From assembly GCF_024519455.1 (NCBI RefSeq), contig NZ_JALJRY010000024.1, positions 81,428-145,427 of the forward strand: a DNA stretch of 64,000 nucleotides. The letters are read 5' to 3'. The translations under genes and the position numbers were made by a program. The notes below the pieces were generated by a model. It worked only from the letters and a program-made list of their open reading frames with translations. It was not told where the DNA came from and ran no database searches. Origin of the DNA: Streptomyces sp. STR69 (GTDB lineage Bacteria > Actinomycetota > Actinomycetes > Streptomycetales > Streptomycetaceae). Each line of letters starts with the position of its first letter. The first letter of the stretch is position 1. Shown here in pieces: positions 53,046-61,917 of this stretch.

Positions 53046-54020
53046 ATGACGACGGACAGCGGGACGACGGACGAGGCGGCGCGGGTGGACGGCCTGGAGG
53101 TGAAGCCGGCCGCCGGGCACATCGGGGCCGAGATCACCGGCGTCGATCTGGCCGGAGAACTCGACGACGCCGTGGTGGCCGCGATCCGGGCGGCGGTGCT
53201 GCGCTGGAAGGTCGTGTTCTTCCGGGACCAACGGCTCGACCACGCCGGGCATGTGGCGTTCGCGCGCAGGTTCGGCGAACCGGTCGTGCTCGGCCGTCGC
53301 GGCAGCGCCTCACCGGCCGGCTTCCCCGAGGTCGAAACGACCGCCGACCGGCTGGAGTTGGGCGGCAGGTTCGGCATGGAGCACGACGAGTGGCTGGAGC
53401 GCCGTCGGCACACCCTGCTGCGCGGCTGGCACTGCGACCACGGCGCCCGTATCGACCCGCCGGCCGCGACGATCCTGCGCGCGGAGACCGTTCCGCCGTA
53501 CGGCGGCGACACCACCTGGTCCAACCTGGCCGCCGCCTACGCCGGACTGTCCCAGCCGGTACGGGAGTTCGTGGACGGGCTGCGGGCCGAGCACCGGCTC
53601 GGCGTCGGCTACCAGCCGCGGCCCGGCGACGACGCGTACGTCCGCCACCTCCTGGACCACCAGGTCGCCTCTGTGCACCCGCTGGTACGGGTGCATCCCG
53701 AGACGGGGGAGCGGGTGCTGTTCGTCAACGGCTACTACCTGGAGCAGATCACCGACATCTCCCGCGCGGAGAGCGCCGCGATCCTGGAGCTGCTGCTCGC
53801 CCAGGCGACCAGGCCCGAGTACACGGTCCGGTTCCGCTGGGAGTCGGGCAGCGTGGCCTTCTGGGACAACCGGGCCACCATCCACCTCGCCCCCAGCGAC
53901 AACGCCCACCTAGGCTTCCCCCGGACCATGCACCGGGTAATGCTCACCGGCGACATTCCGGTGGGCGTCGACGGCAAGCCGTCCGAGCCGATCGTCGGCA
54001 CCGAGCCGGGCCGCTGGTGA
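53046..54020 (+). CDS. TauD/TfdA-family Fe(II)/2-oxoglutarate dioxygenase
   Basis: A 324-aa dioxygenase. Iron ligands: His129 and Asp131 in GWHCDHGARIDPPA and His296 in PRTMHRVML. Arg residues for 2-oxoglutarate lie in the same C-terminal segment. N-terminal IGAEITGVDLAGELDDA and VVFFRDQRL are family hallmarks. Members hydroxylate sulphonates, alkyl sulphates, phenoxy acids and others. An insertion of about 20 residues (GGRFGMEHDEWLERRRHTL) precedes the HxD. The neighbouring LLM monooxygenase makes a sulphur-scavenging role possible but unproven. Confidence 0.88.
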   Translation: MTTDSGTTDEAARVDGLEVKPAAGHIGAEITGVDLAGELDDAVVAAIRAAVLRWKVVFFRDQRLDHAGHVAFARRFGEPVVLGRRGSASPAGFPEVETTADRLELGGRFGMEHDEWLERRRHTLLRGWHCDHGARIDPPAATILRAETVPPYGGDTTWSNLAAAYAGLSQPVREFVDGLRAEHRLGVGYQPRPGDDAYVRHLLDHQVASVHPLVRVHPETGERVLFVNGYYLEQITDISRAESAAILELLLAQATRPEYTVRFRWESGSVAFWDNRATIHLAPSDNAHLGFPRTMHRVMLTGDIPVGVDGKPSEPIVGTEPGRW

Positions 54021-54028
54021 GCCCGAGG

Positions 54029-55057
54029 TCAGGCTGATGCCTGCCAGCCGAGCGCCGGTCCGAGCTTGGTCGCCATGTCGGTGAGGATCTGCACGTAGTC
54101 CTCGTGCTCGAAGGTGAACGGCAGCGCGAACGCCACCTCGTCGATCTCCCTGAACGCGGCGTGCGCGTCCAGGAGTTCGGCGATCTCCTCCGAGGTGCCG
54201 ACGATGTCCGGCGCGAACATCAGTCGGGCCGGGCCCTGCGGTGACGTCGTACGGGGAGTGCGCCTGCGGGCGAACTCCTCGTACTTCGACCGCTGTTCGG
54301 GCGACGCGGAGTCGGTGGGGATCACGACCAGCCCCTGGGAGACGCGGGCGGACTCCCCGTCCGGGTGGTGGGCGCGGAACGTACGGATGTGGGAGAGCTG
54401 GATCTCCGCGAAGTCCCTTGACTCGTCCGGCCCTTCGGCCTTGACGACGCTGCTCGTCAGGAAGTTCATGCCGTGCTCGCCGGCCCATTTCGCCGAGCCC
54501 GCGCTGCCGCCGCCGTACCAGAGGCGACGGCCCAGACCGGGGGAGTGCGGCTGGACCCGGTCGGAGAACACCTCGAAGCCCTCGACGCCGCTGAAGTCGG
54601 TGGCAGGCTTGCCGCGCACGAAGTCCACGAGCCGTCGCACCCGCTCGTAGCCGAAGTCCTCGGCGTCGGCCGTGTCCGGGTACAGCGCCTCCCTGACCTG
54701 GTCGTAGTGCATCGGCGGGCCGACGCTGACGCCCGGGTTGATCCGGCCGCCGGAGAGGATGTCGACGGTTGCCAGGTCCTCCGCCAGCCGCAGCGGGTTC
54801 TCCCAGCCCAGCGGGATCACCGCCGTGCCGAGTTCGATGCGGCTGGTGCGCTGCGAGGCCGCCGCCATGATCGCGACGGGGGAGGAGATGCCGTACTGGA
54901 GATGGCGGTGGCGCAGCCAGGCGCTGTCGAAGCCGAGCCGTTCGCCGAGTTCGATGATCTCCAGCGTCGACTCGTGGCCCCGGCGCGGATCGGCCTCGTC
55001 GAAGAGGCCGATCGTCAGGAAGCCCAGCTTCCGCAACGGGCGTGAGGTGGGCGGCAC
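54029..55057 (-). CDS. LLM-class flavin-dependent oxidoreductase
   Basis: A 342-aa luciferase-like protein: LGFLTIGLFDEADPRRG, LGFDSAWLRHRHLQYG, QRTSRIELGTAVIPLGWENPLRLAEDLATVDILSGGRINPGVSVGPP, then RRLWYGGGSAGSAKWAGEHG. This is the FMN monooxygenase branch rather than the F420 branch seen at 14061. GTG start with GGAGGAG. Converges on the TauD gene (8-bp gap). Confidence 0.88.
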   Translation of the reverse strand: MPPTSRPLRKLGFLTIGLFDEADPRRGHESTLEIIELGERLGFDSAWLRHRHLQYGISSPVAIMAAASQRTSRIELGTAVIPLGWENPLRLAEDLATVDILSGGRINPGVSVGPPMHYDQVREALYPDTADAEDFGYERVRRLVDFVRGKPATDFSGVEGFEVFSDRVQPHSPGLGRRLWYGGGSAGSAKWAGEHGMNFLTSSVVKAEGPDESRDFAEIQLSHIRTFRAHHPDGESARVSQGLVVIPTDSASPEQRSKYEEFARRRTPRTTSPQGPARLMFAPDIVGTSEEIAELLDAHAAFREIDEVAFALPFTFEHEDYVQILTDMATKLGPALGWQASA

Positions 55058-55129
55058 GGGCTCCTCCGGCGGTCGTACGTCAGTTCTGTTCTGTCCCGAT
55101 TGTGACAGGTGAACATTGCGGGCGTGTGA

Positions 55130-56638
55130 TCAGCGCAGCGGGATGGTGATCTCGTCCTCGACCGGCGGGTCGAGCTCCTGGGCACGGTTGCCGGTGGCCG
55201 CGAAGCAGCGCAGCCGGACCGCCTCCGGGGTGACGTCCAGCCGCAGGAAGCACTTGAAGAACGGCGGGCTGTACGTCACCGAGCTGGGCGAAAAGAGCTG
55301 CGTGTAGATCTTGCGCACCGGGAGCCGGAAGCGCGAGGTGCGGTCGGGACGGCCGCCGGCGCCCAGCAGACTCGCGACCAGCCGGATCCGTCGGGTGACG
55401 CGGACCGGTGGGCCCGGGGTGCGGGTCGGCGGGATGCCGAGGCGCTCGCAGATCACGGCCGACGCCTCGGCCTCGGTGAGGGTGAAGAAGCGGCGCAGGT
55501 GCAGTCGGCGCCCGTACAGCCTGCTGTAGAAGGCGAGGGAGTCGCCGCGCAGGGGGTAGCAGCGGAAGTCCTGCTCGGTGACGTTGCCGATATCGACGCG
55601 CGGAACGGTGTGGGTCGCGTGCATGAACGCGCCGCCGCCGCCCGAGACCACGTACTGAAGCGTGCGCCCGTCGTCCAACCGCACCGGATAGCGCTGGTAG
55701 TTGTGGATGTCGCCGCCGATCGCCGCCACGAAGTGGTGGTCCGGATCGCGGACGATGTCGTCGACCGTGCCGCCGCCCTCGATGACACAGGGGTCGTACT
55801 TGCCGTCCACGTACAGGGGCGATCCCGTGACGAGGATCTTCGGCGTCGGCCCCTTCGCCACCTCCCGCAGCCAGGCGCCCTGTTCGGCGTCGATCGTGCC
55901 CAACAGGCCGGTGTCGATACCGATGATCCGCACCGGTCCCGCGTCGATCGCCCAGTAAGGGCCCGGCTGGACCGCCTGTTGGAGCGGGGAGGAGCGCAAC
56001 TCCCGTTCCTTGTCCAGGTGTTCGCCGTCGGTCGGGCGGGGGTGGTGCCACAGCAGGGCGCGCCACCAGGCCCGGGTCAGCGGGCGCGGCCCCGACTCCG
56101 GAGCAGGCAGCGCGGGCGCGTCGTCGCAGAAGACGCGCATGAAGCCGCCGAGGCCCTCGTACCAGTCGTGGTTGCCGGGTATCGCGTAGATGGGTGCCGG
56201 ATAGTCCTGGTACGGACGGAAGAACTTCGTGCCGTAGTCGTCCGCGGTGCCGACGGGATAGATGACATCGCTGGTGACGACCGCGAAGTCCGTCCCCTGA
56301 CTGACCTTCAGGAAGCCCGGCACGACGGCGTATTGGGGATCGTCGCCCTCGCCCGTGTCGCCGATGACCATGAAGGAGAAGGTGTCCGCGTCGTCGTGCC
56401 GGATCACCTTGTCGGCGGGGGCGCCGGCGGCCGTGCGCTGCGCGACCCAGCGGCTGCGGGTGTCGCCGGTCGGGTCCCCGAACCAGGAGGCCAGCACACC
56501 GTTGCGCGCGGCCCACAGGGTCCTCGGATCGAGCCACGAGACCTTCTCGACATGGGACGGCATGAGCTGCTGGTACGCGCCGCGTTCCGGGGATCCCCAA
56601 CCGGCGCCTTCGGCGGTATCGCGTGAAGATTCAGACAC
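55130..56638 (-). CDS. Calcineurin-like metallophosphatase
   Basis: About 502 aa from the GTG at 56638 (ATG 56662 would add eight residues but overlaps the divergent promoter). Phosphoesterase motifs in order: MVIGDTGEGDD, VVTSDVIYP (GD replaced by SD), IPGNHDW, and GGDIHNYQRY. RIIGIDTGLLG is also typical. The C-terminal 130 residues form an extra beta-rich region after the ITVRGD-type core. Probably a cytosolic phosphatase of unknown substrate, since no signal peptide is seen. Confidence 0.82.
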   Translation of the reverse strand: MSESSRDTAEGAGWGSPERGAYQQLMPSHVEKVSWLDPRTLWAARNGVLASWFGDPTGDTRSRWVAQRTAAGAPADKVIRHDDADTFSFMVIGDTGEGDDPQYAVVPGFLKVSQGTDFAVVTSDVIYPVGTADDYGTKFFRPYQDYPAPIYAIPGNHDWYEGLGGFMRVFCDDAPALPAPESGPRPLTRAWWRALLWHHPRPTDGEHLDKERELRSSPLQQAVQPGPYWAIDAGPVRIIGIDTGLLGTIDAEQGAWLREVAKGPTPKILVTGSPLYVDGKYDPCVIEGGGTVDDIVRDPDHHFVAAIGGDIHNYQRYPVRLDDGRTLQYVVSGGGGAFMHATHTVPRVDIGNVTEQDFRCYPLRGDSLAFYSRLYGRRLHLRRFFTLTEAEASAVICERLGIPPTRTPGPPVRVTRRIRLVASLLGAGGRPDRTSRFRLPVRKIYTQLFSPSSVTYSPPFFKCFLRLDVTPEAVRLRCFAATGNRAQELDPPVEDEITIPLR

Positions 56639-56726
56639 CGGCGAACCGTAACAACGAGCCATGGCGGGGCGAGAGGCGGGGGCCTGGCAACATCAACTCG
56701 ACGACGCTCAACCGAAAGGCCCCCGT

Positions 56727-59021
56727 ATGCCCGGCGAAGCCGACTTCATCGATGTGCTCCCCGACCCCGAACTCCGGTCGGACCGGCTGCTGTTGGGCAT
56801 CCGCCACTTCGACGAACCCTTCCTGGTCACCGTCTCCCTCTCCCAGGGCCTGGGCTCCAGCGACCTGTGGCTGGACCGGGGCAGGGCGGGCAAGGCGCGG
56901 CTCGCGGAGTTCCGCCGGATCGGCGACCGGGTCCTGTTCGCCGTACGCAACAAGCACTTCCTCACCTCCGGCGACGAGGCCGCCGTACGGGCCGGGGACG
57001 AGTCGTTCGCGCTGTCGGTGGTGTGGAGCGGGCCCGTGCTGCGGGAGGAGGACGGGGCGGCGGTCGTCGACGCGACCGGCCTGGTCGTCGCCGACCACGA
57101 CCGGGTCGCCGAGCATCTGCACGCACACGAGCAGGGCGACTACACGATCGACGAGTCCGCGAGCCTCCCGCTCCTCGCAGACAGCCGCACCGGCCCGCGC
57201 GCCGTCCGGCTGCCCGCGCTCCTCACCTTCCGGGGCCCCGGCCGGGGCCGGGCGGTCCAGGCCGTGGCCGCCGACCCGCGAGCCCTCACCGTCGTCCAGC
57301 AGCTCAACCTGATGCGGCTGCCCGCGACCCCGCTGCCCGTCCGCCGCTACCACCCCGCCTCGGGCGGCTACGGCATCGGCTACGCCGATCACGGCCTGGT
57401 CGGCCGGGCGGGCACCCAGGTCAAGTTCCAGCCCCGCTTCCGCGCGGAACCCGGCGGCGACCCGATCGTCTTCCAGGTCGATCCGGCCATCCCGGAGCCC
57501 TTCCGCTCGGCGGTCGTCGAGGGCGGCAACTGGTGGCAGCGGGCCTTCGCCCGGATCGGACTCCCGGACGCCTACCGGGTCGAGCCCGGTGGCGCCGACT
57601 TCGACCCCTACGACCCCGGCGTCAACGGAGTGGTCTGGGTGCACCGGGCCGGCCGTGGCTGGTCCCTCGGGCAGGGGCTGACCGACCCGCGCACCGGCGA
57701 GATCCTGCACGCCCGGGTACGGCTCGGCTCCCAGCGCGTCGAGCAGGTCCGCGCGCTCGGCGAGGCACTCCTCGCCCCCTACGGCCACCCTGACGAGGCC
57801 GAACGGCTCGCCACCGTCGAGGAGTTGGTGCTCGCCCGACTGCGCCAGCTGGCCGCGCACGAGATCGGCCACGCACTCGGCTTCATGCACAACTTCGCCG
57901 GTACGGGGCACCCCGAACCGTCCGTCATGGACTACCCGCACGCCCGCATCCGCGTCACCGAGGAGGGCGAACTCGACCTCTCCGCCGCGTACGGCACCGA
58001 ACTCGGGCCGTGGGACCACTACTTGGTCGCGCACGCCTACGGACGGTTCGGCGAAGGCGAGGGCGAGGAGGACACCGCTCTCGCCGCACTGCGCCGCGAA
58101 GCCGCCGAGGCCGGTCTGACCTACATCTCCGACGAGGACGCGCAGGGTCCGCACGCCGCGCACGCCGACGCCGTGCCCTGGGTGACCGGAGCGGACGCCC
58201 TGCGGTCACTGGAGACCATGCTGCGGGTCCGCCGTATCGCCCTCGACGGGTTCTCCCCAGGAGTGCTGCCGCCCGACCGGCAGACCGGTGAACTGGAGGA
58301 ACGCGCCGCGCTGTTGCACCTGGTGCACCGGCACGAGGCGGCGGCCGTGGCCCGGCTGGTGGGCGGGGTGCGCTACGCGTACGGCCTCGCGGGTGAGGCA
58401 GGCCGGGGCGCGGAGTCCGTCGACGCGGCCACGCAGCACACGGCGCTGACCCGACTCGCCGAACTGCTGCGCGCCGAACAACTCGCCCTGCCGCACGCGG
58501 TGTTGGACACGCTCACCCCGCCCGCGATCCGCTACGGCCGGACGGAGCAGTACCTCGACACGGGCGCCGGACGGATCTTCGACCCCTTCGAAGCCGTACG
58601 GGCCGCGACCGCCCTGGTGGCCCAGCAGTTGCTGGATCCGGCCCGGCTCAACCGGGTGGCCTGGCAGCACGCGGCCGACCCCGGGATGCCCGGTGTCGCC
58701 GACATCGTCGACGCGCTCCTGGACGCGACCTGGCGCCGTAGCGACCCCGTGCCCGGGGAGCTGCCCGGCGGGGCCGCGGTGCAGCACGCGGCGGACTGGA
58801 CCCTCCTGAACCAGCTGCTGACCCTGCTCGACGACACCGCGCTGCACACGCCGGTGCGCATGTCGTTGCGCGGCGCCGTGCGGCGGCTCGCGACGGAGCT
58901 GCGCTGCCAGGGCGACGAACAGGCCCGTGAGGCAGGGGAGTTGATCCGCGCCCTCCTCGCCGACCCCGGCTCGGTACGGCTCGATCCGCCGCCCCGGGTG
59001 CCGCCGGGCGCACCCAACTGA
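56727..59021 (+). CDS. Zinc-dependent metalloprotease (DUF5117/DUF4953, HEXXHxxGxxHN)
   Basis: 764 aa from the ATG at 56727, chosen for its GAAAGG site. The catalytic motif AAHEIGHALGFMHNFAG (about residue 380) is the extended metzincin-like signature. The N-terminal half has the DUF5117-type domain (LLLGIRHFDEPFLVTVSLSQGLGS, VRRYHPASGGYGIGYADHGLVG, VFQVDPAIPEPFRSAVVEGGNWW). The C-terminal helical domain follows SVMDYPHARI. No signal peptide is visible although related proteins in other phyla are secreted, so it may act inside the cell. Confidence 0.88.
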   Translation: MPGEADFIDVLPDPELRSDRLLLGIRHFDEPFLVTVSLSQGLGSSDLWLDRGRAGKARLAEFRRIGDRVLFAVRNKHFLTSGDEAAVRAGDESFALSVVWSGPVLREEDGAAVVDATGLVVADHDRVAEHLHAHEQGDYTIDESASLPLLADSRTGPRAVRLPALLTFRGPGRGRAVQAVAADPRALTVVQQLNLMRLPATPLPVRRYHPASGGYGIGYADHGLVGRAGTQVKFQPRFRAEPGGDPIVFQVDPAIPEPFRSAVVEGGNWWQRAFARIGLPDAYRVEPGGADFDPYDPGVNGVVWVHRAGRGWSLGQGLTDPRTGEILHARVRLGSQRVEQVRALGEALLAPYGHPDEAERLATVEELVLARLRQLAAHEIGHALGFMHNFAGTGHPEPSVMDYPHARIRVTEEGELDLSAAYGTELGPWDHYLVAHAYGRFGEGEGEEDTALAALRREAAEAGLTYISDEDAQGPHAAHADAVPWVTGADALRSLETMLRVRRIALDGFSPGVLPPDRQTGELEERAALLHLVHRHEAAAVARLVGGVRYAYGLAGEAGRGAESVDAATQHTALTRLAELLRAEQLALPHAVLDTLTPPAIRYGRTEQYLDTGAGRIFDPFEAVRAATALVAQQLLDPARLNRVAWQHAADPGMPGVADIVDALLDATWRRSDPVPGELPGGAAVQHAADWTLLNQLLTLLDDTALHTPVRMSLRGAVRRLATELRCQGDEQAREAGELIRALLADPGSVRLDPPPRVPPGAPN

Positions 59022-59028
59022 GGCGCCG

Positions 59029-59940
59029 CTATCGGGGTCTGCGGCGGCCGGTGGTCGAACTCGGTCCGTGGCGACCGCTGTTGGTCGACACGCGCTCGGG
59101 TGTTCCGGCGTCCCGTGCGGTGAAGGCCGAATCCGGTTGCCGTGCCGGGTGCTTGTCAGCGGTTCTCGGGTCGATGGGATGCCGGGCGAAGGAGCGGTCC
59201 CAGGTGCCCTCGCCCATCACCAGCAGCGGGTCGAACATCACGACGACCCCGGCCAGCAGCAGGAAGATGATCGGCCCCAGCAGCATGGGAAGCAGCAGCG
59301 AGGTGGCCGAGTCGCCCGTCCAGGCCCCGCCGGTGCCGTGCAGATGGACGCTCACGGCGGCCATGGCCGTGTAGTGCATCCCGGACACGGCCACGCCCAT
59401 CACCAGGCTGGCGCCCAGACTCGCGAGGAAGCCCCGGATGGAGACGGCCGCCCACAGGGCCGCCGTCGCGGCGACGATCGCGATCACGATGGAGAGTACG
59501 ACCGTGCTGGTCCGGTACTCGATGCTGCCGTTCAACTGCAGGGCCGCCATGCCCAGATAGTGCATCGCGGCTACGCCGAGGCCGGTGATCACGCCCGCGG
59601 CGGAGAGTGTGCCGGTGGTGGCGCCGCGATACCCCACGGCGAACACCCCGAGGGCGACCATGACGATCGCCACGGCCAGACTCAGCACTGTGAGGCCGAC
59701 GTCGTAGCCGATGCGGGTCTCCTCGACCTGGAAGCCGATCATCGCGATGAAGTGCATCGTCCAGATGCCGGTGCCGATGGATGTCGCGCCCAGCGCGAGC
59801 CAACCCGCCTTCCAGGAATGTTCGTTGTGCAGGGACCGCACCACGCAGCGCAGTCCCAGAGCACCTCCCAGGCAGGCCATCAGATAGGCCGCCACCGGAG
59901 TCACCGCACCGTAGCGGAACCCGTCGATCGTGCCTTGCAT
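59029..59940 (-). CDS. MHYT-domain membrane sensor protein
   Basis: A 303-aa integral membrane protein with about seven helices and three MHYT repeats: IWTMHFIAM, AAMHYLGM and SGMHYTAM. These are predicted to bind copper and sense a gas or redox state. The C-terminal 60 residues are a disordered Ser/Arg-rich tail. In other bacteria MHYT modules are fused to GGDEF/EAL or kinase domains; here no output domain is attached, so it may act through a partner. Stands alone. Confidence 0.88.
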   Translation of the reverse strand: MQGTIDGFRYGAVTPVAAYLMACLGGALGLRCVVRSLHNEHSWKAGWLALGATSIGTGIWTMHFIAMIGFQVEETRIGYDVGLTVLSLAVAIVMVALGVFAVGYRGATTGTLSAAGVITGLGVAAMHYLGMAALQLNGSIEYRTSTVVLSIVIAIVAATAALWAAVSIRGFLASLGASLVMGVAVSGMHYTAMAAVSVHLHGTGGAWTGDSATSLLLPMLLGPIIFLLLAGVVVMFDPLLVMGEGTWDRSFARHPIDPRTADKHPARQPDSAFTARDAGTPERVSTNSGRHGPSSTTGRRRPR

Positions 59941-60093
59941 GTGCCAACTCCCCCCAGAGTCCTGGCTTCCCGTGGGGGGAGTATGTACGAATCGGCGCCG
60001 GGCCGCGCACCGCTTTCACATCTGTACTTGACGAAGTCTCCACTTTCATGGACCACTTGAGGCGCATCGAGGGCGATACGCGGACAGATGCGG

Positions 60094-60276
60094 TCAGGGC
60101 TGTTGGGGCTTCTCGCGGTCGATGAAGTCCTTGGCCTTGTCCTGCGCCATGTCGACCTGCTTGGCGTGCTTGCCGCCGGTGCGCTCGTCGACCATGTCGC
60201 CCGCCTTGTCCACGGCCTGCTTGGCCTTGTCGGGGTTCTGGCCGAGCATTCCCTTGACCTTTTCCATGAACGACAT
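60094..60276 (-). CDS. MT0933/Rv0909-type small protein (putative antitoxin)
   Basis: A 60-aa highly charged protein: MSFMEKVKGMLGQNPDKAKQ, then DERTGGKHAKQVDMAQDKAKDF. The TGGK(Y/H)AxQVDxAQDxAKDF pattern is that of MT0933-like proteins, annotated as putative antitoxins. It could also be confused with CsbD stress proteins. No toxin gene is adjacent. AGGAGGACAGCC precedes the ATG at 60276. Confidence 0.75.
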   Translation of the reverse strand: MSFMEKVKGMLGQNPDKAKQAVDKAGDMVDERTGGKHAKQVDMAQDKAKDFIDREKPQQP

Positions 60277-60389
60277 GGCTGTCCTCCTTCGGACGTGCGT
60301 TGGCCCTCCCAGCATCCCCCGCGTTCGCGCGTGCCGCATTTCGGTGCTGGGCGCGGGCCGGTCGCCCCTGGTCCCGGACGGTTCCGGCA

Positions 60390-61634
60390 TCAGGCGGGCA
60401 CGAGCGGTTCGTGTTCGTCGCTGGCACGGGCATCGCGGGTGCGGGACACGGCGAGCGCGAGTGCTTGGAGGATCGCTCCGGTGAGACCCACGGACAGGGC
60501 GAACCGGTAGCCGACGTGGTCGGCGAGGAGCCCGCCCAGGGGTGCCCCGATCGCCACCATTCCCCAGTTGAACGAGCGGATCGTGGCGTTCGTCCGGCCC
60601 CGCAGCCGGTCGGGCGTGACCGCCTGGCGGTAACTCATCTCCACCGGGCTTTCGAGCGAGATCGCCGCGGACACCACAAAGAAGGCGGCCGATACGGAGA
60701 CCAGTGCCCACGGCCCGCGGTGGGCGAGGACCAGCGGCAGCCAGCCGACGGCGGCGACGAGACGGCCCGCGATCAGGGTGGCACCGACGTCGAACCGCTT
60801 CGCCGCCCGTCCAGAGAACGCGCCGCCGAGCACTCCGCCGAGCCCCGCGCACGCGTAGGCCACCCCCAGACCGAAGTCCCCGATCCTCAGGTCACGCAGC
60901 GCGAAGACGACGAAGACCGTACTGACCACGGTGTTGAAGAGGAGCATCAGGTGTGAGGTCAGCGCGATCGACGCCAGGGTCCGGTGACGGTAGACCCAGG
61001 CCACCCCCTCCCGCAGTTCGCCGAGGAGACCGCGCCGCGCCCCCCGGTCGGGCACCGGATCATGGGCGCGCACCGAGGTGAGCAGCAGACCGGAGGCCAG
61101 ATAACTGGCCGCGTCCACGAGCACGGCGAGCGGTGCGCCCAGCAGTTTGATCAGCACGCCGGCGATCAGCGGTCCGGTCGATCCGGCCACCGCGTCGGCC
61201 TGTCCCACCCGGGCGTACCCCGCGTTGAGGAGCTCCCCGGGGACCAGCTGCGGCACGTAGGAGTGGTTGGCCGCGTCGAAGAAGAGACAGAGCACCCCGA
61301 AGGCGAAGACGCACGCGCACAGGGTGGCGATGTCGAGCCGGTCCAGTGCGTACAGCAGCGGAATCGCGCCGAGCAGAGCGGCCCGGCCGAGATCCATGGC
61401 CACCATCATCGGCTTGCGCCGGCAACGGTCCACCAGGACCCCGGCCACGAGGCCGAAGAGCAGGTAGGGCGCCCAGCGGGCCGCGTTGACCAGACCCACC
61501 TCGGTGGCGGACGCGCTCAGTGTGACGGCGGTGAGGATCTGCAGGGCGAGCCCCGACACCTGGGAGCCGAACGCCGAGACCGCGGAGGCGGTCCAGAAAC
61601 GTGCGTACCCGGGAACATCCACCAGACGCGGCAT
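60390..61634 (-). CDS. MFS transporter (EntS/MFS_3-like)
   Basis: A 414-aa major facilitator with about 12 helices. N-terminal half: FWTASAVSAFGSQVSGLALQILTAVTLSAS, then LVDRCRRKPMM, the loop 2-3 signature. The loop ANHSYVPQLVPGELLNAGYARVGQADAVAGSTGPLIAGVL is characteristic of the enterobactin-exporter-like MFS_3 group, which exports drugs or siderophores. C-terminal Arg/Glu tail. ATG 61634 was chosen because it starts the first helix. An in-frame start at 61700 is possible. Confidence 0.88.
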   Translation of the reverse strand: MPRLVDVPGYARFWTASAVSAFGSQVSGLALQILTAVTLSASATEVGLVNAARWAPYLLFGLVAGVLVDRCRRKPMMVAMDLGRAALLGAIPLLYALDRLDIATLCACVFAFGVLCLFFDAANHSYVPQLVPGELLNAGYARVGQADAVAGSTGPLIAGVLIKLLGAPLAVLVDAASYLASGLLLTSVRAHDPVPDRGARRGLLGELREGVAWVYRHRTLASIALTSHLMLLFNTVVSTVFVVFALRDLRIGDFGLGVAYACAGLGGVLGGAFSGRAAKRFDVGATLIAGRLVAAVGWLPLVLAHRGPWALVSVSAAFFVVSAAISLESPVEMSYRQAVTPDRLRGRTNATIRSFNWGMVAIGAPLGGLLADHVGYRFALSVGLTGAILQALALAVSRTRDARASDEHEPLVPA

Positions 61635-61850
61635 GATCGGACCGTACCCGGCCAGAACCCCCGTCACCTCCGGCGATCGCAAGTGGCTGGTCCGCGACAC
61701 CAGTTGGGCCGGGGGACAGAGGGAAAACCCTTGAGTGCCCCAGCCCTGCGTGACATGGACGGGTCAACGCTGTCATCCTCCACGCAGTTACCCCACGGAT
61801 CCTCCATGGATCGGTCAAAGTTCGGTCGGCCCCGCACAGCTCAGCTCTCC

Positions 61851-61875
61851 CGGACAGCAGACCCGGCTGTCCGGT
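61851..61875 (+). promoter_or_regulatory. Hairpin in leader of secreted protease gene
   Basis: CCGGACAGC (61851-61859) and GCTGTCCGG (61867-61875) pair perfectly around a 7-base loop, 43 bp before the GTG start of the M4 protease and 33 bp before its ribosome site. Either an operator with dyad symmetry or an mRNA leader hairpin. The 217-bp gap upstream (61701-61917) otherwise holds only the divergent promoter region. Confidence 0.4.
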
Positions 61876-61917
61876 CTGTCACCGGCCGCGTCCGCGGCCG
61901 TCGCAGGAGGAGTACGA

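Noticed and set aside
60094..60276. CsbD stress protein
   Set aside because: The length and charge fit CsbD, but the TGGKxAxQVDxAQDxAKDF pattern matches MT0933-type proteins better.
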